NCBI GenBank assembly: GCA_025450445.1
Contig: JANWHN010000026.1
Coordinates: 1 to 38,148 of the forward strand
Source: Anaerolineales bacterium
Lineage (GTDB): Bacteria > Chloroflexota > Anaerolineae > Anaerolineales > UBA11579
DNA: 38,148 nt
Direction of reading: 5' to 3'
The notes beneath the pieces were generated by a model. The model saw only the letters and a list, made by a program, of their open reading frames with translations. It did not search any database and had not been told where the DNA came from. This document shows, one piece after another, positions 25,187 to 34,951 of this stretch (position 1 is the stretch's first letter; each line of letters begins with the position of its first letter). The translations under genes were made by a program, and so were the position numbers.

Positions 25187-25900
25187 TTAGCGACCCACCC
25201 TGCGCAGAACGCGGAATCGGAAATAACCCGGCAGGAAATAACTGCGCGTGATGGACATCACCGCACCGTCCAACGAAAACAATGAAGACCTGAAATGCAG
25301 CACCACATCGCCGCGCTGAATTCGCAATGCGCGCGCCACATTCGATTCGACCGCCGTGGCCTGGATCTCGGTGTCTGAGCTGCGCACTTGCGGTTTGCCG
25401 CGCTTCAGCAACAAGTCCAGAACTGATCCCGTAAATTCTTCGCGCAGCTCAGCCTCATTTACAACGGACTCAGGCAGAATATCGATCAGATACGCAACCG
25501 GCCGATCCTCTGCTTCAATAACGCGAGCCACTTGCAATACCTTGTTGGCTTTCAAAATGTCTTTTTCTTCTTCATCGGCAGCCCGCGCTTCGATCTCGTA
25601 ATCGCCCATGCGCACTTCCAACCCAGCGCGAGCAGCCATGCTCTCGATGCTTTCGAGTAGCTCAAGGCCGCTGTCCAACACGCTGGACGGATGCACGACA
25701 AAGGTGCCCACCCCTTGTCTTCGCTGAATAAGTCCTTGCGTTTCAAACGTACGCATCGCTTCGCGCAACGTGGCGCGCGAGACACCCATCATCTCCGCCA
25801 GCTTCGGCTCTGTGGGTAAACGCTCGCCTGGCCCCATGCCGGAGATCAGTTCGCCAAGCTGGTCGTGTAAGCGATTGGAAAGACTGCTGTGACCGCGCAT
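25187..25900 (-). CDS. GntR-family regulator with UTRA effector domain
   Basis: A 237-residue transcription factor. The N-terminal winged helix shows PGERLPTEPKLAEMMGVSRATLREAMRTFETQGLIQRRQGVGTF-type spacing from residues 24 to about 68, with the recognition helix at SRATLREAM. The C-terminal region (about 90-235) is the HutC-type UTRA domain that binds small metabolites. It is the second gene of the array, one base after the deaminase stop, so it likely controls the array. The palindrome at 27297-27309, inside the array's promoter, is a natural candidate site. The ligand might be a purine breakdown product (inference). Confidence 0.88.
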   Translation of the reverse strand: MRGHSSLSNRLHDQLGELISGMGPGERLPTEPKLAEMMGVSRATLREAMRTFETQGLIQRRQGVGTFVVHPSSVLDSGLELLESIESMAARAGLEVRMGDYEIEARAADEEEKDILKANKVLQVARVIEAEDRPVAYLIDILPESVVNEAELREEFTGSVLDLLLKRGKPQVRSSDTEIQATAVESNVARALRIQRGDVVLHFRSSLFSLDGAVMSITRSYFLPGYFRFRVLRRVGR

Positions 25901-25901
25901 A

Positions 25902-27308
25902 TTAGTTAGCGAGCAATCGCGCCGCGGTGCGGTTGTGTGTCTCGATCACCTGGGGCAATTCTAACGTTTGCAATTCTCCTCCTTTGACTACAAAGCGACC
26001 GCCAACCACCGTGTGGTCAGCGCGCACTGGCGCGCAGAACACCAAGGCAGCCAGCGGGTCGTGCAATGCTCCCGCAAAATCAAGCTTGTCTAGTTTCACT
26101 GCGAAGAAATCGGCGCATTTGCCAACTTCTAGCGAACCGATATCGCCGCGGCCAAGAACCGCCGCGCCGCCGCGCGTCGCCACCTCGAGCGCCTGCCGCG
26201 CCGTCATCAGCGCCGGGGTTTCCCCACCTGAAAGCGATGCACCGCGTAAGCCGGCATCCAGCCGTGCCAGCAGCATCGCTTGGCGGGCTTCGGCCAACAT
26301 GTGCGACGAGTCGTTGCTCGCTGATCCATCCACTCCGAGCCCAACCTTGACCCCCGTGTTCAACATTTTTAGCAACGGGGCGATGCCAGAGGCAAGGCGC
26401 ATGTTTGAAGTAGCACAATGGGCAACCCCGCATCCCTTTTCCGCGTAGTGGGCGATCTCAGCATCATTGACGTGCACAGAGTGAGCGAACCAAACATCCT
26501 CGCCGGTCCAACCCAATGTTTCCATCCAGGCCACGGGGCGCATGCCAAAATTTTCCTGCGTATATTTTTCTTCGTCTTGGGTTTCGGCCAAGTGGGTATG
26601 CAGCATGACTTTGTATTCACGCGCTAACTTGGCGGTTTCGCGCATCAGGTCCTGCGAAACACTGAATGGCGAACACGGCGCCAGGACCACCTGGGTCATG
26701 GCGCCATGATCAGCATCGTGGTACTCCTCGATCAGCCGGGCGCTATCCGCCAAAATTTCATCTTCTTTTTCGACTACGGAATCAGGTGGTAAGCCGCCCT
26801 GGCTTTCGCCGACGCTCATCGAACCCCGCGAGGCTTGTAGCCGCACGCCTATTTGCAATGCGGCATCGATCTCATCATCAAGCCGCACTCCATTGGGGAA
26901 GACATATAGGTGGTCAGCGGCGGTGGTGCAACCCGACAGAGCCAGCTCAGCCAATGCGATCTGCGTTGAGACTATGATGTCTTCGGGGCGCATGCGCGCC
27001 CAGATCGGGTATAGCGTCTTGAGCCAGTTGAAAAGATTGGCGTTCTGCGCAGCAGGGACAGCGCGGGTGAGCGTTTGATAGAAGTGGTGATGAGTGTTTA
27101 TGAGGCCGGGCAAAATAATATGCCCGGCCAGATCGAAAACTTCATCGGCTATCTCGGGTAGTTGTGCAGTTGGTCCAACCTTTTCGATCACGCCATCGCG
27201 GACAAACAAACCAGCATCGCGAAGCTCTCTTCGCTGGTCGTCGAAAGTGGCCACCAGGGCCGCATTTTTGATAAGAAGCGTGGTCAAGGTTGTCCAGTTG
27301 TCAGACAA
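25902..27308 (-). CDS. 8-oxoguanine deaminase-like aminohydrolase (SsnA/AtzB family)
   Basis: A 468-residue amidohydrolase of the cytosine deaminase-like group. Metal ligands H73 and H75 lie in LINTHHHFYQTLTRA. Later blocks LHTHLAETQDEE, HSVHVNDAEIAHYAEKG and LGVDGSASNDS supply the further His and Asp. The stretches LFNWLKTLYPIWARM, SGCTTAADHLYVFP and LPPDSVVEKEDEIL are typical of 8-oxoguanine deaminases (8-oxoguanine to urate), which are close to AtzB and SsnA. It occupies the place of ssnA in the purine cluster and opens the array. The start is TTG at 27308, inside the operator palindrome; another TTG at 27287 (TTLLIKNAAL) is equally acceptable by family length. Confidence 0.85.
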   Translation of the reverse strand: MSDNWTTLTTLLIKNAALVATFDDQRRELRDAGLFVRDGVIEKVGPTAQLPEIADEVFDLAGHIILPGLINTHHHFYQTLTRAVPAAQNANLFNWLKTLYPIWARMRPEDIIVSTQIALAELALSGCTTAADHLYVFPNGVRLDDEIDAALQIGVRLQASRGSMSVGESQGGLPPDSVVEKEDEILADSARLIEEYHDADHGAMTQVVLAPCSPFSVSQDLMRETAKLAREYKVMLHTHLAETQDEEKYTQENFGMRPVAWMETLGWTGEDVWFAHSVHVNDAEIAHYAEKGCGVAHCATSNMRLASGIAPLLKMLNTGVKVGLGVDGSASNDSSHMLAEARQAMLLARLDAGLRGASLSGGETPALMTARQALEVATRGGAAVLGRGDIGSLEVGKCADFFAVKLDKLDFAGALHDPLAALVFCAPVRADHTVVGGRFVVKGGELQTLELPQVIETHNRTAARLLAN

Positions 27309-27341
27309 CCCAAGTCTAACAGTGGCTTATTTTGCTGTCAA
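27297..27341 (-). promoter_or_regulatory. Promoter and palindromic GntR-type operator of the purine array
   Basis: On the minus strand TTGACA (27341-27336) and TAGACT (27318-27313) are 17 bases apart. Directly downstream, GTTGTC-A-GACAAC (27297-27309) is a perfect palindrome. Its core TTGTCTGACAA fits the GntR/FadR-type consensus TNGTNNNACNA. It lies over the predicted transcription start, where a bound repressor would block initiation. The -35 overlaps the folD stop codon. The regulator encoded as gene two has a HutC-type effector domain, so the match to the FadR-type consensus is suggestive only. Confidence 0.6.
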
Positions 27342-28213
27342 TCTGCGAGCTCTGCCGCTCGCAACGTATTCTCGATCAGCATCGCGATCGTCATTGGGCC
27401 AACCCCGCCGGGCACCGGCGTGATCGCCCCAGCGACTTGGCTGGCCTCTTCAAACGCGACGTCGCCTACCAAGCGATAGCCAGATTTGGCGTTTTTATCT
27501 TCTACGCGATTGACCCCGACATCGATCACCACTGCCCCCGGCTTGATCCAATCGCCGCCCACCATCTCGGCCTTGCCGACTGCGGCGATCAGCACATCCG
27601 CCGTACGGCACAGCGCCGCCAGATCCCGTGTTTTGGAATGAGCAACCGTCACGGTCGCGTCCGCGTTCAAGAGCAGCAAAGAAAGCGGTCGGCCAACGAT
27701 ATTGGAACGCCCTAGCACGACCGCGTTGGCGCCAGCCAACTGTGTGCCGGCTTCAGCCAGCAAACGCATAATGCCAGCCGGCGTGCAGGGCACAAAGCGC
27801 GGCTCTCGGCCCCTTTGTGCCAGCAATCCGACATTTTCCGGATGTAAGCAATCGACGTCTTTGTGCACCGCGACGGCCTGTTGAACCGCGGCTGCGTCGA
27901 TCTGCACGGGCAGTGGAAGTTGCACTAATATTCCATGCACATCGGGGCGATTGTTTAGTTCATCTATCAGATGAAGCAAGTCTTGTTGGGTGGTACCTGC
28001 AGGCAGTTCGTAACCAAACGAGAGCATACCGGCTTCTTCACAAGCTTTGCGCTTGTTGCGCACATAGACCTGCGATGCAACGTCGTCGCCGACGATTATG
28101 GTTGCAAGACCAGGTTGGGGCCCGCCTTTTGCTACCCGGGCAGCAACCTTGGCTCCCACTTCCGACCGAATTCGCGCAGCCAACGCCTTGCCGTCTAGGA
28201 TTCTTGCGGACAT
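27338..28213 (-). CDS. folD: Methylenetetrahydrofolate dehydrogenase/cyclohydrolase FolD
   Basis: A 291-residue bifunctional enzyme interconverting 5,10-methylene-, methenyl- and 10-formyl-THF. The catalytic block is [13 protein letters not shown] with the lysine in VRNK, followed by GILVQLPLP. The NADP-binding block is [18 protein letters not shown], and DVGVN and [15 protein letters not shown] close the protein. The start is the ATG at 28213, giving the family-typical [11 protein letters not shown]; a longer frame to 28273 runs through the gyrB terminator. A TATAAT box six bases before the ATG gives leaderless expression. It lies 29 bases upstream of the purine array, so readthrough could supply one-carbon metabolism alongside it, though this is speculative. 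Confidence 0.93.
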   Translation of the reverse strand: MSARILDGKALAARIRSEVGAKVAARVAKGGPQPGLATIIVGDDVASQVYVRNKRKACEEAGMLSFGYELPAGTTQQDLLHLIDELNNRPDVHGILVQLPLPVQIDAAAVQQAVAVHKDVDCLHPENVGLLAQRGREPRFVPCTPAGIMRLLAEAGTQLAGANAVVLGRSNIVGRPLSLLLLNADATVTVAHSKTRDLAALCRTADVLIAAVGKAEMVGGDWIKPGAVVIDVGVNRVEDKNAKSGYRLVGDVAFEEASQVAGAITPVPGGVGPMTIAMLIENTLRAAELAD

Positions 28214-28219
28214 TGGCTG

Positions 28220-28225
28220 ATTATA
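28220..28225 (-). promoter_or_regulatory. -10 box of folD, leaderless start
   Basis: TATAAT on the minus strand (28225-28220) ends six bases before the folD ATG at 28213. It is embedded in the tail of the gyrB terminator hairpin. No -35 match is seen at the usual distance, where the hairpin lies. Confidence 0.55.
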
Positions 28226-28228
28226 AGG

Positions 28229-28254
28229 AAGGAGCGCCCTCTCGAGCGCTCCTT
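28229..28254 (-). terminator. Hairpin terminator of gyrB overlapping the folD promoter region
   Basis: AAGGAGCGC and GCGCTCCTT form a perfect 9-base stem with an 8-base loop, 22 bases after the gyrB stop. On the minus strand the tail is CCTTATAAT, poor in U, so termination may be partial. The same tail contains the folD -10 box. Confidence 0.6.
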
Positions 28255-28275
28255 TGTTTGCAATAACTACCAACC

Positions 28276-30222
<1,947 letters not shown>

Positions 30223-30233
30223 CTATTGAAACT

Positions 30234-30261
30234 ACAGGGAAAAAATTCCCCACTTCCCTGT
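30234..30261. repeat. Inverted repeat in the gyrB leader
   Basis: ACAGGGAA (30234-30241) and TTCCCTGT (30254-30261) are perfect inverted arms around a 12-base loop, about 30 bases upstream of the gyrB start. In the gyrB mRNA this would be a stem just before the ribosome binding site. Confidence 0.5.
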
Positions 30262-30308
30262 TGCAAGTCTTAGATTGATAAAGACCTTGATTTCTTACGC
30301 GAAAAGTT

Positions 30309-30344
30309 GTTGTTCCTCGAACCGGGGGCAGAAGGAGGAGCAAC
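30309..30344. repeat. Inverted repeat farther up the gyrB leader
   Basis: GTTGTTCCTC (30309-30318) and GAGGAGCAAC (30335-30344) pair over 10 positions with one G-U, around a 16-base GC-rich loop. The function is unknown; it could be an mRNA hairpin in the gyrB leader or a protein site. Confidence 0.4.
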
Positions 30345-30449
30345 ATCTCTTGGCAAACGCTCTCGGGATTTGGCTTTTTGGTATGTATGTTCTATTTTAC
30401 CACAGCGAGCCCGCCTCCGCTTCTCATCTGGCGGTTCTTCTTTTTAACC

Positions 30450-30477
30450 TTGACGAGCCCAGCTTGTTATGTAGAAT
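30450..30477 (+). promoter_or_regulatory. Sigma70-type promoter of the ABC transporter operon
   Basis: TTGACG (30450-30455) and TAGAAT (30472-30477) are separated by 16 bases. The expected transcription start is near 30484, about 195 bases before the first gene. Confidence 0.65.
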
Positions 30478-30480
30478 GTA

Positions 30481-30565
30481 GGTTCACATCGAATGAACCG
30501 CCATTCCCATCAATTAAGTAAGCCAATGGGTCTGATGAATGAGGCGCTCGCGCGCCTCTATTTTT
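30481..30565 (+). ncRNA. Structured leader or small RNA ending in an intrinsic terminator
   Basis: Three stems follow the promoter: GGTTCA/TGAACC (30481-30486 with 30494-30499, 7-base loop), CCCAT/ATGGG (30506-30510 with 30526-30530) possibly extended by CATTC/GAATG, and GAGGCGC/GCGCCTC (30541-30547 with 30552-30558, loop TCGC) followed by TATTTTT. The last is a proper intrinsic terminator located before the first structural gene. The unit is either a transcription-attenuation leader of the transporter operon or an 80-base small RNA. It does not match a riboswitch class I know. Confidence 0.5.
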
Positions 30566-30679
30566 AGCAGGACGGTTCGGAAGGAGGTGCAACGGGTCGA
30601 GGTTCTAAAAAAGAAGCCCAGTAATAAAGCTACTTCCTAGGAAGATTCACTATATCAACAAGTTTTCGGAGGAGTAAGA

Positions 30680-31975
30680 ATGTCCAAAAAGTTATTCGCT
30701 TTGCTGGCACTGTTGACAGTCGCCAGCATGATGTTGGCAGCTTGTGCGCCCGCTGCCCCCGCGGCTACTGAGGCTCCGGCTGAAGAAGAACCCGCAGAAG
30801 AAGAACCGGCAGCAGCGTTCGAGTGCACGGATGCTCTCGGTTGTGTGGACGTCGCCCCTGGCGACCCGATCCACATCGCCTGGATCCAGACCGTTACCGG
30901 CGCCACTGGCCCCTTGGGCCTGACCAACGTGCGCGGCGCTGAAGTTGCGCTGAACGAAGTTGGTTTCGAACTGCTCGGCCACCCGATCCAATGGGACGGT
31001 GAAGACTCCCTCTGCTCCATCGAGGGTGGTCAGGCCGCAGGCACCCGCATCGCTTCTGACCCAACAGTTGTTGCCATCGTTGGCACCACCTGCTCCGGCG
31101 AAGCCCGCGGCGCTATGCCCCTGATCTCAGAGGCTGGTATGGTCATGATTTCCCCGTCCAACACCAACCCTGACCTCACCAACCCCGAGCACCCAGACCA
31201 TTGGGCAGGTTACTTGCGCACTGCGCACAATGACTTGTTCCAGGGTCGTATCGCAGCTGAGTTTGCTTTCAATGAACTCGGTCTGACCAGCGCAGCCACC
31301 ATTCACGACGGCAGCCCCTATGCAGAAGGCTTGCAGGCTGTTTTCGCGGATGTGTTTGCTGAGTTGGGTGGAACTGTCACCGCTCAGGAAGCTGTAAACG
31401 TTGGCGACACTGACATGGGCCCAATTCTCACCAGCATCGCCACCGGCGCTCCTGCAGTGATCTACTATCCCATCTTCGAACCTGAAGGTGGCTACATCGC
31501 CGACCAGATGTGTGACGTTGCTGGTTTGGAAAACACCGTGGGTATGGGCGCTGATGGTCTGTTGACCAGCACCTTCCCCGGCGCTGCAGGTGACTGTGCA
31601 GTTGGCATGTACCTCTCCGGTCCCTTTGTGACCCCCGAGGACCAGGCTGACTTCCTCGCCTCCTACAATGAGCTGTTCGGTGAAGGCCCCGCCGCTGGCT
31701 TCGGCCCCCACTCCTATGACGCCATCAACATGATCATGGGCGCCATCGAAGCGGTTGCCACTGTGGATGCGGACGGAACTGTCCACGTTCCTCGCCAGGC
31801 TCTGCGTGACCACTTGTACGCGACCTCCGGCTATGCCGGCCTGACTGGTACCTTGTCTTGCGACGCTAATGGCGACTGTGCCACCGGCGAAGCGTTGGCT
31901 GTGTATCAGGTCACTCAGGAAAACGTCGACGGCTCGGTTGACCTCTTGACCAATCCTGCTTTCTGGACTCCGTAA
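30680..31975 (+). CDS. Branched-chain amino acid-type ABC substrate-binding lipoprotein
   Basis: A 431-residue periplasmic-binding-protein-like lipoprotein of the Peripla_BP_6/LivK type. A short basic N-terminus and hydrophobic segment lead to the lipobox LAAC with C22 as the lipidated cysteine. An acidic Ala/Glu/Pro linker to about residue 48 tethers it to the outer face of the membrane. The binding domain starts at IHIAWIQTVTGATGPLG. Several cysteines lie in the mature part (FECTDALGC, SLCSIEGG, TTCSGEA), more than usual, possibly disulfides. GGAGGAG at 30668-30674 supports the ATG at 30680. It heads the livHMGF operon; the ligand is an amino acid or related amide by family. Confidence 0.9.
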   Translation: MSKKLFALLALLTVASMMLAACAPAAPAATEAPAEEEPAEEEPAAAFECTDALGCVDVAPGDPIHIAWIQTVTGATGPLGLTNVRGAEVALNEVGFELLGHPIQWDGEDSLCSIEGGQAAGTRIASDPTVVAIVGTTCSGEARGAMPLISEAGMVMISPSNTNPDLTNPEHPDHWAGYLRTAHNDLFQGRIAAEFAFNELGLTSAATIHDGSPYAEGLQAVFADVFAELGGTVTAQEAVNVGDTDMGPILTSIATGAPAVIYYPIFEPEGGYIADQMCDVAGLENTVGMGADGLLTSTFPGAAGDCAVGMYLSGPFVTPEDQADFLASYNELFGEGPAAGFGPHSYDAINMIMGAIEAVATVDADGTVHVPRQALRDHLYATSGYAGLTGTLSCDANGDCATGEALAVYQVTQENVDGSVDLLTNPAFWTP

Positions 31976-32024
31976 GAGTAAACCGAACAAAGTTCGAACG
32001 AACCTGAGATAGGTTCTAGAAAAA

Positions 32025-32059
32025 GATGAGCCGGGTGCATTCCCTGCGCCCGGCTCATT
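32025..32059 (+). terminator. Hairpin between the binding-protein gene and livH
   Basis: ATGAGCCGGG (32026-32035) and CCCGGCTCAT (32049-32058) form a perfect 10-base stem. The tail TCTTAAG is only weakly U-rich. It probably attenuates transcription or protects the 3' end of the binding-protein mRNA, giving more binding protein than permease. Confidence 0.65.
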
Positions 32060-32087
32060 CTTAAGCAAAAGAGAAGGAGAGATCTCT

Positions 32088-33152
32088 ATGTTGAAAAGAT
32101 TGCGCGAGCGGATCAGCCTCACCGACGTGTTCATGTGGGCGGTGGGCGCTTTCTTACTCTACATTATTATTCGTGGCTCCATTGCCACTCTCGTCCTTGG
32201 CAAGTATTCTGCTCGCCAATGGTTTGACATTGCCGTTTCGGGGCTTGCCCAAGGAAGCATTTACGCACTTATTGCCCTCGGTTACACACTTGTTTACGGT
32301 GTTTTGCGCATGATCAACTTCGCTCACAGCGAAGTTTTTATGGGTGGAGCCTTCACCGGTTACTTTGCGGCTGACTACCTTAATCAAATCGGTCAATTGC
32401 AATCCCAGCCGGTGCTGAGCCTGCTAATTGTGTTTACGGTCTCGATCCTTACTTCAGTTGGGATCTCAGTTCTCTTGGAGCGAATTGCTTATCGCCCCCT
32501 ACGCCGCGCCCCCAGGCTTGTTCCGCTGATCACTGCCATTGGTGCTTCATTCGTTTTGCAGTATGTATTTCGCGGTTTCTTTGGTTCCCAGTTCAAGTCC
32601 TATCCAGAAGTTGATGCTCTGCAAGGAAACTTCACCCTCATGGGTGATTTCACCATTGGCAAAATTGAAGTGCTGGTGATCATCTCGGCTGCGGTTCTCA
32701 TGCTTGTACTTTATACCTACGTGCAGCGGACTAAGACCGGCAAAGCGATGCGCGCCGTTTCAGAAGACAAGGATGTGGCCGCCCTCATGGGCATCAACGT
32801 GGATGCGATCATTGTGCGCACCTTCATGTTGGGTGCGGCTATGGCTGGCGCAGCCGGCGTGCTGTATGCGCTGATGTTCCGCAACGTGCAATTTTTCATG
32901 GGTTTCTTTCCGGGAATTAAAGCCTTCACCGCCGCGGTCTTGGGCGGCATCGGCAATATCCCCGGCGCCATGCTCGGGGGTATTTTCCTCGGACTATTCG
33001 AGTCCATTGGCCCAAGCCTCTTTTTGGATGGGCTCGGCATCCCCGCGCCCTATCAAATGAAAGACGCGATCGCCTTCACTATGCTTGTGCTGGTGCTCAT
33101 TTTCCGCCCGACCGGTATCTTGGGCGAGCGCCTGGCCACCAAGAAGGCTTAA
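32088..33152 (+). CDS. livH: Branched-chain amino acid-type ABC permease LivH
   Basis: A 354-residue inner-membrane permease with about nine helices. After an N-terminal membrane segment, the LivH core starts at SGLAQGSIYALIALGYTLVYGVLRMINFAHSE-type spacing (residues 50-82), the hallmark of this family. The EAA-like coupling region contains TGKAMRAVSEDKDVAALMGI, and GGIGNIPGAMLGG follows. AAGGAGAG upstream supports the ATG at 32088. The extra N-terminal segment of about 45 residues is longer than in E. coli LivH. It pairs with LivM. Confidence 0.92.
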   Translation: MLKRLRERISLTDVFMWAVGAFLLYIIIRGSIATLVLGKYSARQWFDIAVSGLAQGSIYALIALGYTLVYGVLRMINFAHSEVFMGGAFTGYFAADYLNQIGQLQSQPVLSLLIVFTVSILTSVGISVLLERIAYRPLRRAPRLVPLITAIGASFVLQYVFRGFFGSQFKSYPEVDALQGNFTLMGDFTIGKIEVLVIISAAVLMLVLYTYVQRTKTGKAMRAVSEDKDVAALMGINVDAIIVRTFMLGAAMAGAAGVLYALMFRNVQFFMGFFPGIKAFTAAVLGGIGNIPGAMLGGIFLGLFESIGPSLFLDGLGIPAPYQMKDAIAFTMLVLVLIFRPTGILGERLATKKA

Positions 33153-33162
33153 GGGAGTATTT

Positions 33163-34935
33163 ATGGCTGTTGAGACCCTCAGCAAAACAAAAGCGCCATC
33201 AGCAGTGCCAGCTACAATGGACTTCAACTGGAAAACGGCCGGGCGCATCGGCTTCATCGGCGGCATCCTGGCCGTATTGGTTTCCGTGATCGGCATGGTC
33301 GAGACCTTCGACGGCCGTGACATTATCGGCGGCGTGATCTCAATGGGCCAGACTGTGGTGGTCGCCCTCATCTTCGCCACCGCCTTTATGGCGGCCGACC
33401 GCTCTTCGAAGACCAGCCCGCTCTTCCATATCCTTGGCGGCGGGCTGAGTGGCTTGATCTCCGCCGTCATGCTTGCGTTGTTCGTTTGGGTCAGCCAGCT
33501 GGTCAATCTGCGTGAGATATTCGTCAACGTCTCACCCTCCCTGATCGCGATTCTGACCTTCGACAAAGAGCTGCCCGCAGAACTGAGCGCGGCAGTCATC
33601 CAACTCTTGCTAACCGGCCTGGTCCTCGGCGTAGTGGCTGGCGTCTTGCGCGCCGCCCCAATCAAGATCCGCAACATAATTTTCAGCGGCATGCTGTGGG
33701 TCGTGGCCATCGGCTTGCTAGGAGAGCTAATCCGTACACTGGTGACTGGGCGTGCGATCGAGGACCAAGTTGCATGGGTCCTGGGTGGGCGCCTTGAAAA
33801 AGGCCTGTCGGTAAATGGCGCGGTCTCAATTTTCATTTTTGCCAGCTTGCTAAGCTTCATCTCGCAGACCTTTGGCGCCCGGATCGGCAAAGAAGTTCAG
33901 ACCCGCCGTGCCGCCTTGCCAGCTACCACCCAACGCATTCTGAACGGTGTCATCCTGCTGGTCGTTTTCCTCGTTTTGTGGCAATTGCCGCAATACCTTG
34001 GTTTATATCTGAGCGACGTCGCCAACACGGTCGGCCTGTATATCCTGATGGGTCTCGGCCTTAACATCGTGGTTGGTTTCGCTGGCCTGCTGGACTTGGG
34101 CTACGTGGCCTTTTTCGCCATCGGCGCATATGTGATGGGCGTTGCTACTAGCTCCGCAGTTGGCGACGGCCGCGGCCAAATCCTGTTTTCTCTAAACTGG
34201 ACCTTCTGGGAGGCGCTGCCACTGGCGATCCTGGTTGCTTTGTTTGCCGGCATCCTGCTCGGCATCCCGGTGCTCAAGATGCGCGGCGACTACCTCGCCA
34301 TCGTGACCCTTGGCTTCGGCGAGATCATCCGCATTATGGCGCTCTCGGATTATCTGAAACCCAACATCGGCGGCGCACAGGGCATCGTCGGCATCCAGCC
34401 CATTATCTTGGCCGGACAAAACCTATCCAATCCCATTTCGCTTTTCCATGTGGTCCTGATCGCCTGCGTGATCGTTGGCTTCGTCGCCTGGCGTTTGCGC
34501 GATTCGCGCGTTGGACGCGCCTGGAAAGCCATTCGTGAGGATGAGGATGTTGCTGCCGCGATGGGCATCAACCTAGTCAGCACGAAGTTGCTGGCATTCG
34601 GGGCTGGAGCCGCATTCTCCGGACTAGCTGGGGCAATCTTTGCTTCCAAACTCACGTCGATTCAGCCAGGCTCCTTCTCGTTTATCGTCTCGATCAATAT
34701 TCTTGCGCTGATCATCATCGGCGGCATGGGCAGCATTCCGGGCGTTCTCGTCGGCGCCCTGGCGCTGGTAGCTCTGCCCGAACTGTTGCGCGAGTTCGCA
34801 GAATTCCGCCTGCTGGTTTACGGTGTTGTCCTGGTGATGATGATGCTCTACAAACCAGAAGGCCTGTTGCCGGAAGAAACGCATAAGGCAGAGCTGCATG
34901 AAGATGAAAATATTCCCGCTGAGTCGCACGCCTGA
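33163..34935 (+). CDS. livM: ABC permease LivM with a long extra N-terminal membrane region
   Basis: A 590-residue permease; E. coli LivM has 425 residues and many homologues about 300-350. The LivM core begins near residue 285 (NTVGLYILMGLGLNIVVGFAGLLDLG) and includes MRGDYLAIVTLGFGEIIRI and the coupling segment GRAWKAIREDEDVAAAMGIN. The first 255 or so residues contain about six additional hydrophobic segments (27-47, 55-75, 85-112, 143-165, 172-192, 218-237) with no family I recognise. I chose the ATG at 33163, with GGGAG upstream; a frame to 33085 overlaps livH. The C-terminus is acidic and His-rich. Confidence 0.9.
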   Translation: MAVETLSKTKAPSAVPATMDFNWKTAGRIGFIGGILAVLVSVIGMVETFDGRDIIGGVISMGQTVVVALIFATAFMAADRSSKTSPLFHILGGGLSGLISAVMLALFVWVSQLVNLREIFVNVSPSLIAILTFDKELPAELSAAVIQLLLTGLVLGVVAGVLRAAPIKIRNIIFSGMLWVVAIGLLGELIRTLVTGRAIEDQVAWVLGGRLEKGLSVNGAVSIFIFASLLSFISQTFGARIGKEVQTRRAALPATTQRILNGVILLVVFLVLWQLPQYLGLYLSDVANTVGLYILMGLGLNIVVGFAGLLDLGYVAFFAIGAYVMGVATSSAVGDGRGQILFSLNWTFWEALPLAILVALFAGILLGIPVLKMRGDYLAIVTLGFGEIIRIMALSDYLKPNIGGAQGIVGIQPIILAGQNLSNPISLFHVVLIACVIVGFVAWRLRDSRVGRAWKAIREDEDVAAAMGINLVSTKLLAFGAGAAFSGLAGAIFASKLTSIQPGSFSFIVSINILALIIIGGMGSIPGVLVGALALVALPELLREFAEFRLLVYGVVLVMMMLYKPEGLLPEETHKAELHEDENIPAESHA

Positions 34936-34951
34936 GCGCCGAGGAGATTGA

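Noticed and set aside
30531-30566. Hammerhead-like core CTGATGA followed by a stem
   Set aside because: The GAAA that must follow stem II is missing (TATTTTT instead), so the stem is better read as an intrinsic terminator.
30577-30640. Possible leader peptide after AAGGAGG at 30579
   Set aside because: The only nearby GTG overlaps the anti-16S match itself and the frame is 17 codons without runs of one amino acid, so no attenuation peptide can be supported.
31127-32134. A 335-codon minus-strand open frame opposite the substrate-binding protein
   Set aside because: It is antisense to a well-supported lipoprotein with a Shine-Dalgarno and lipobox; its translation has no recognisable domain.
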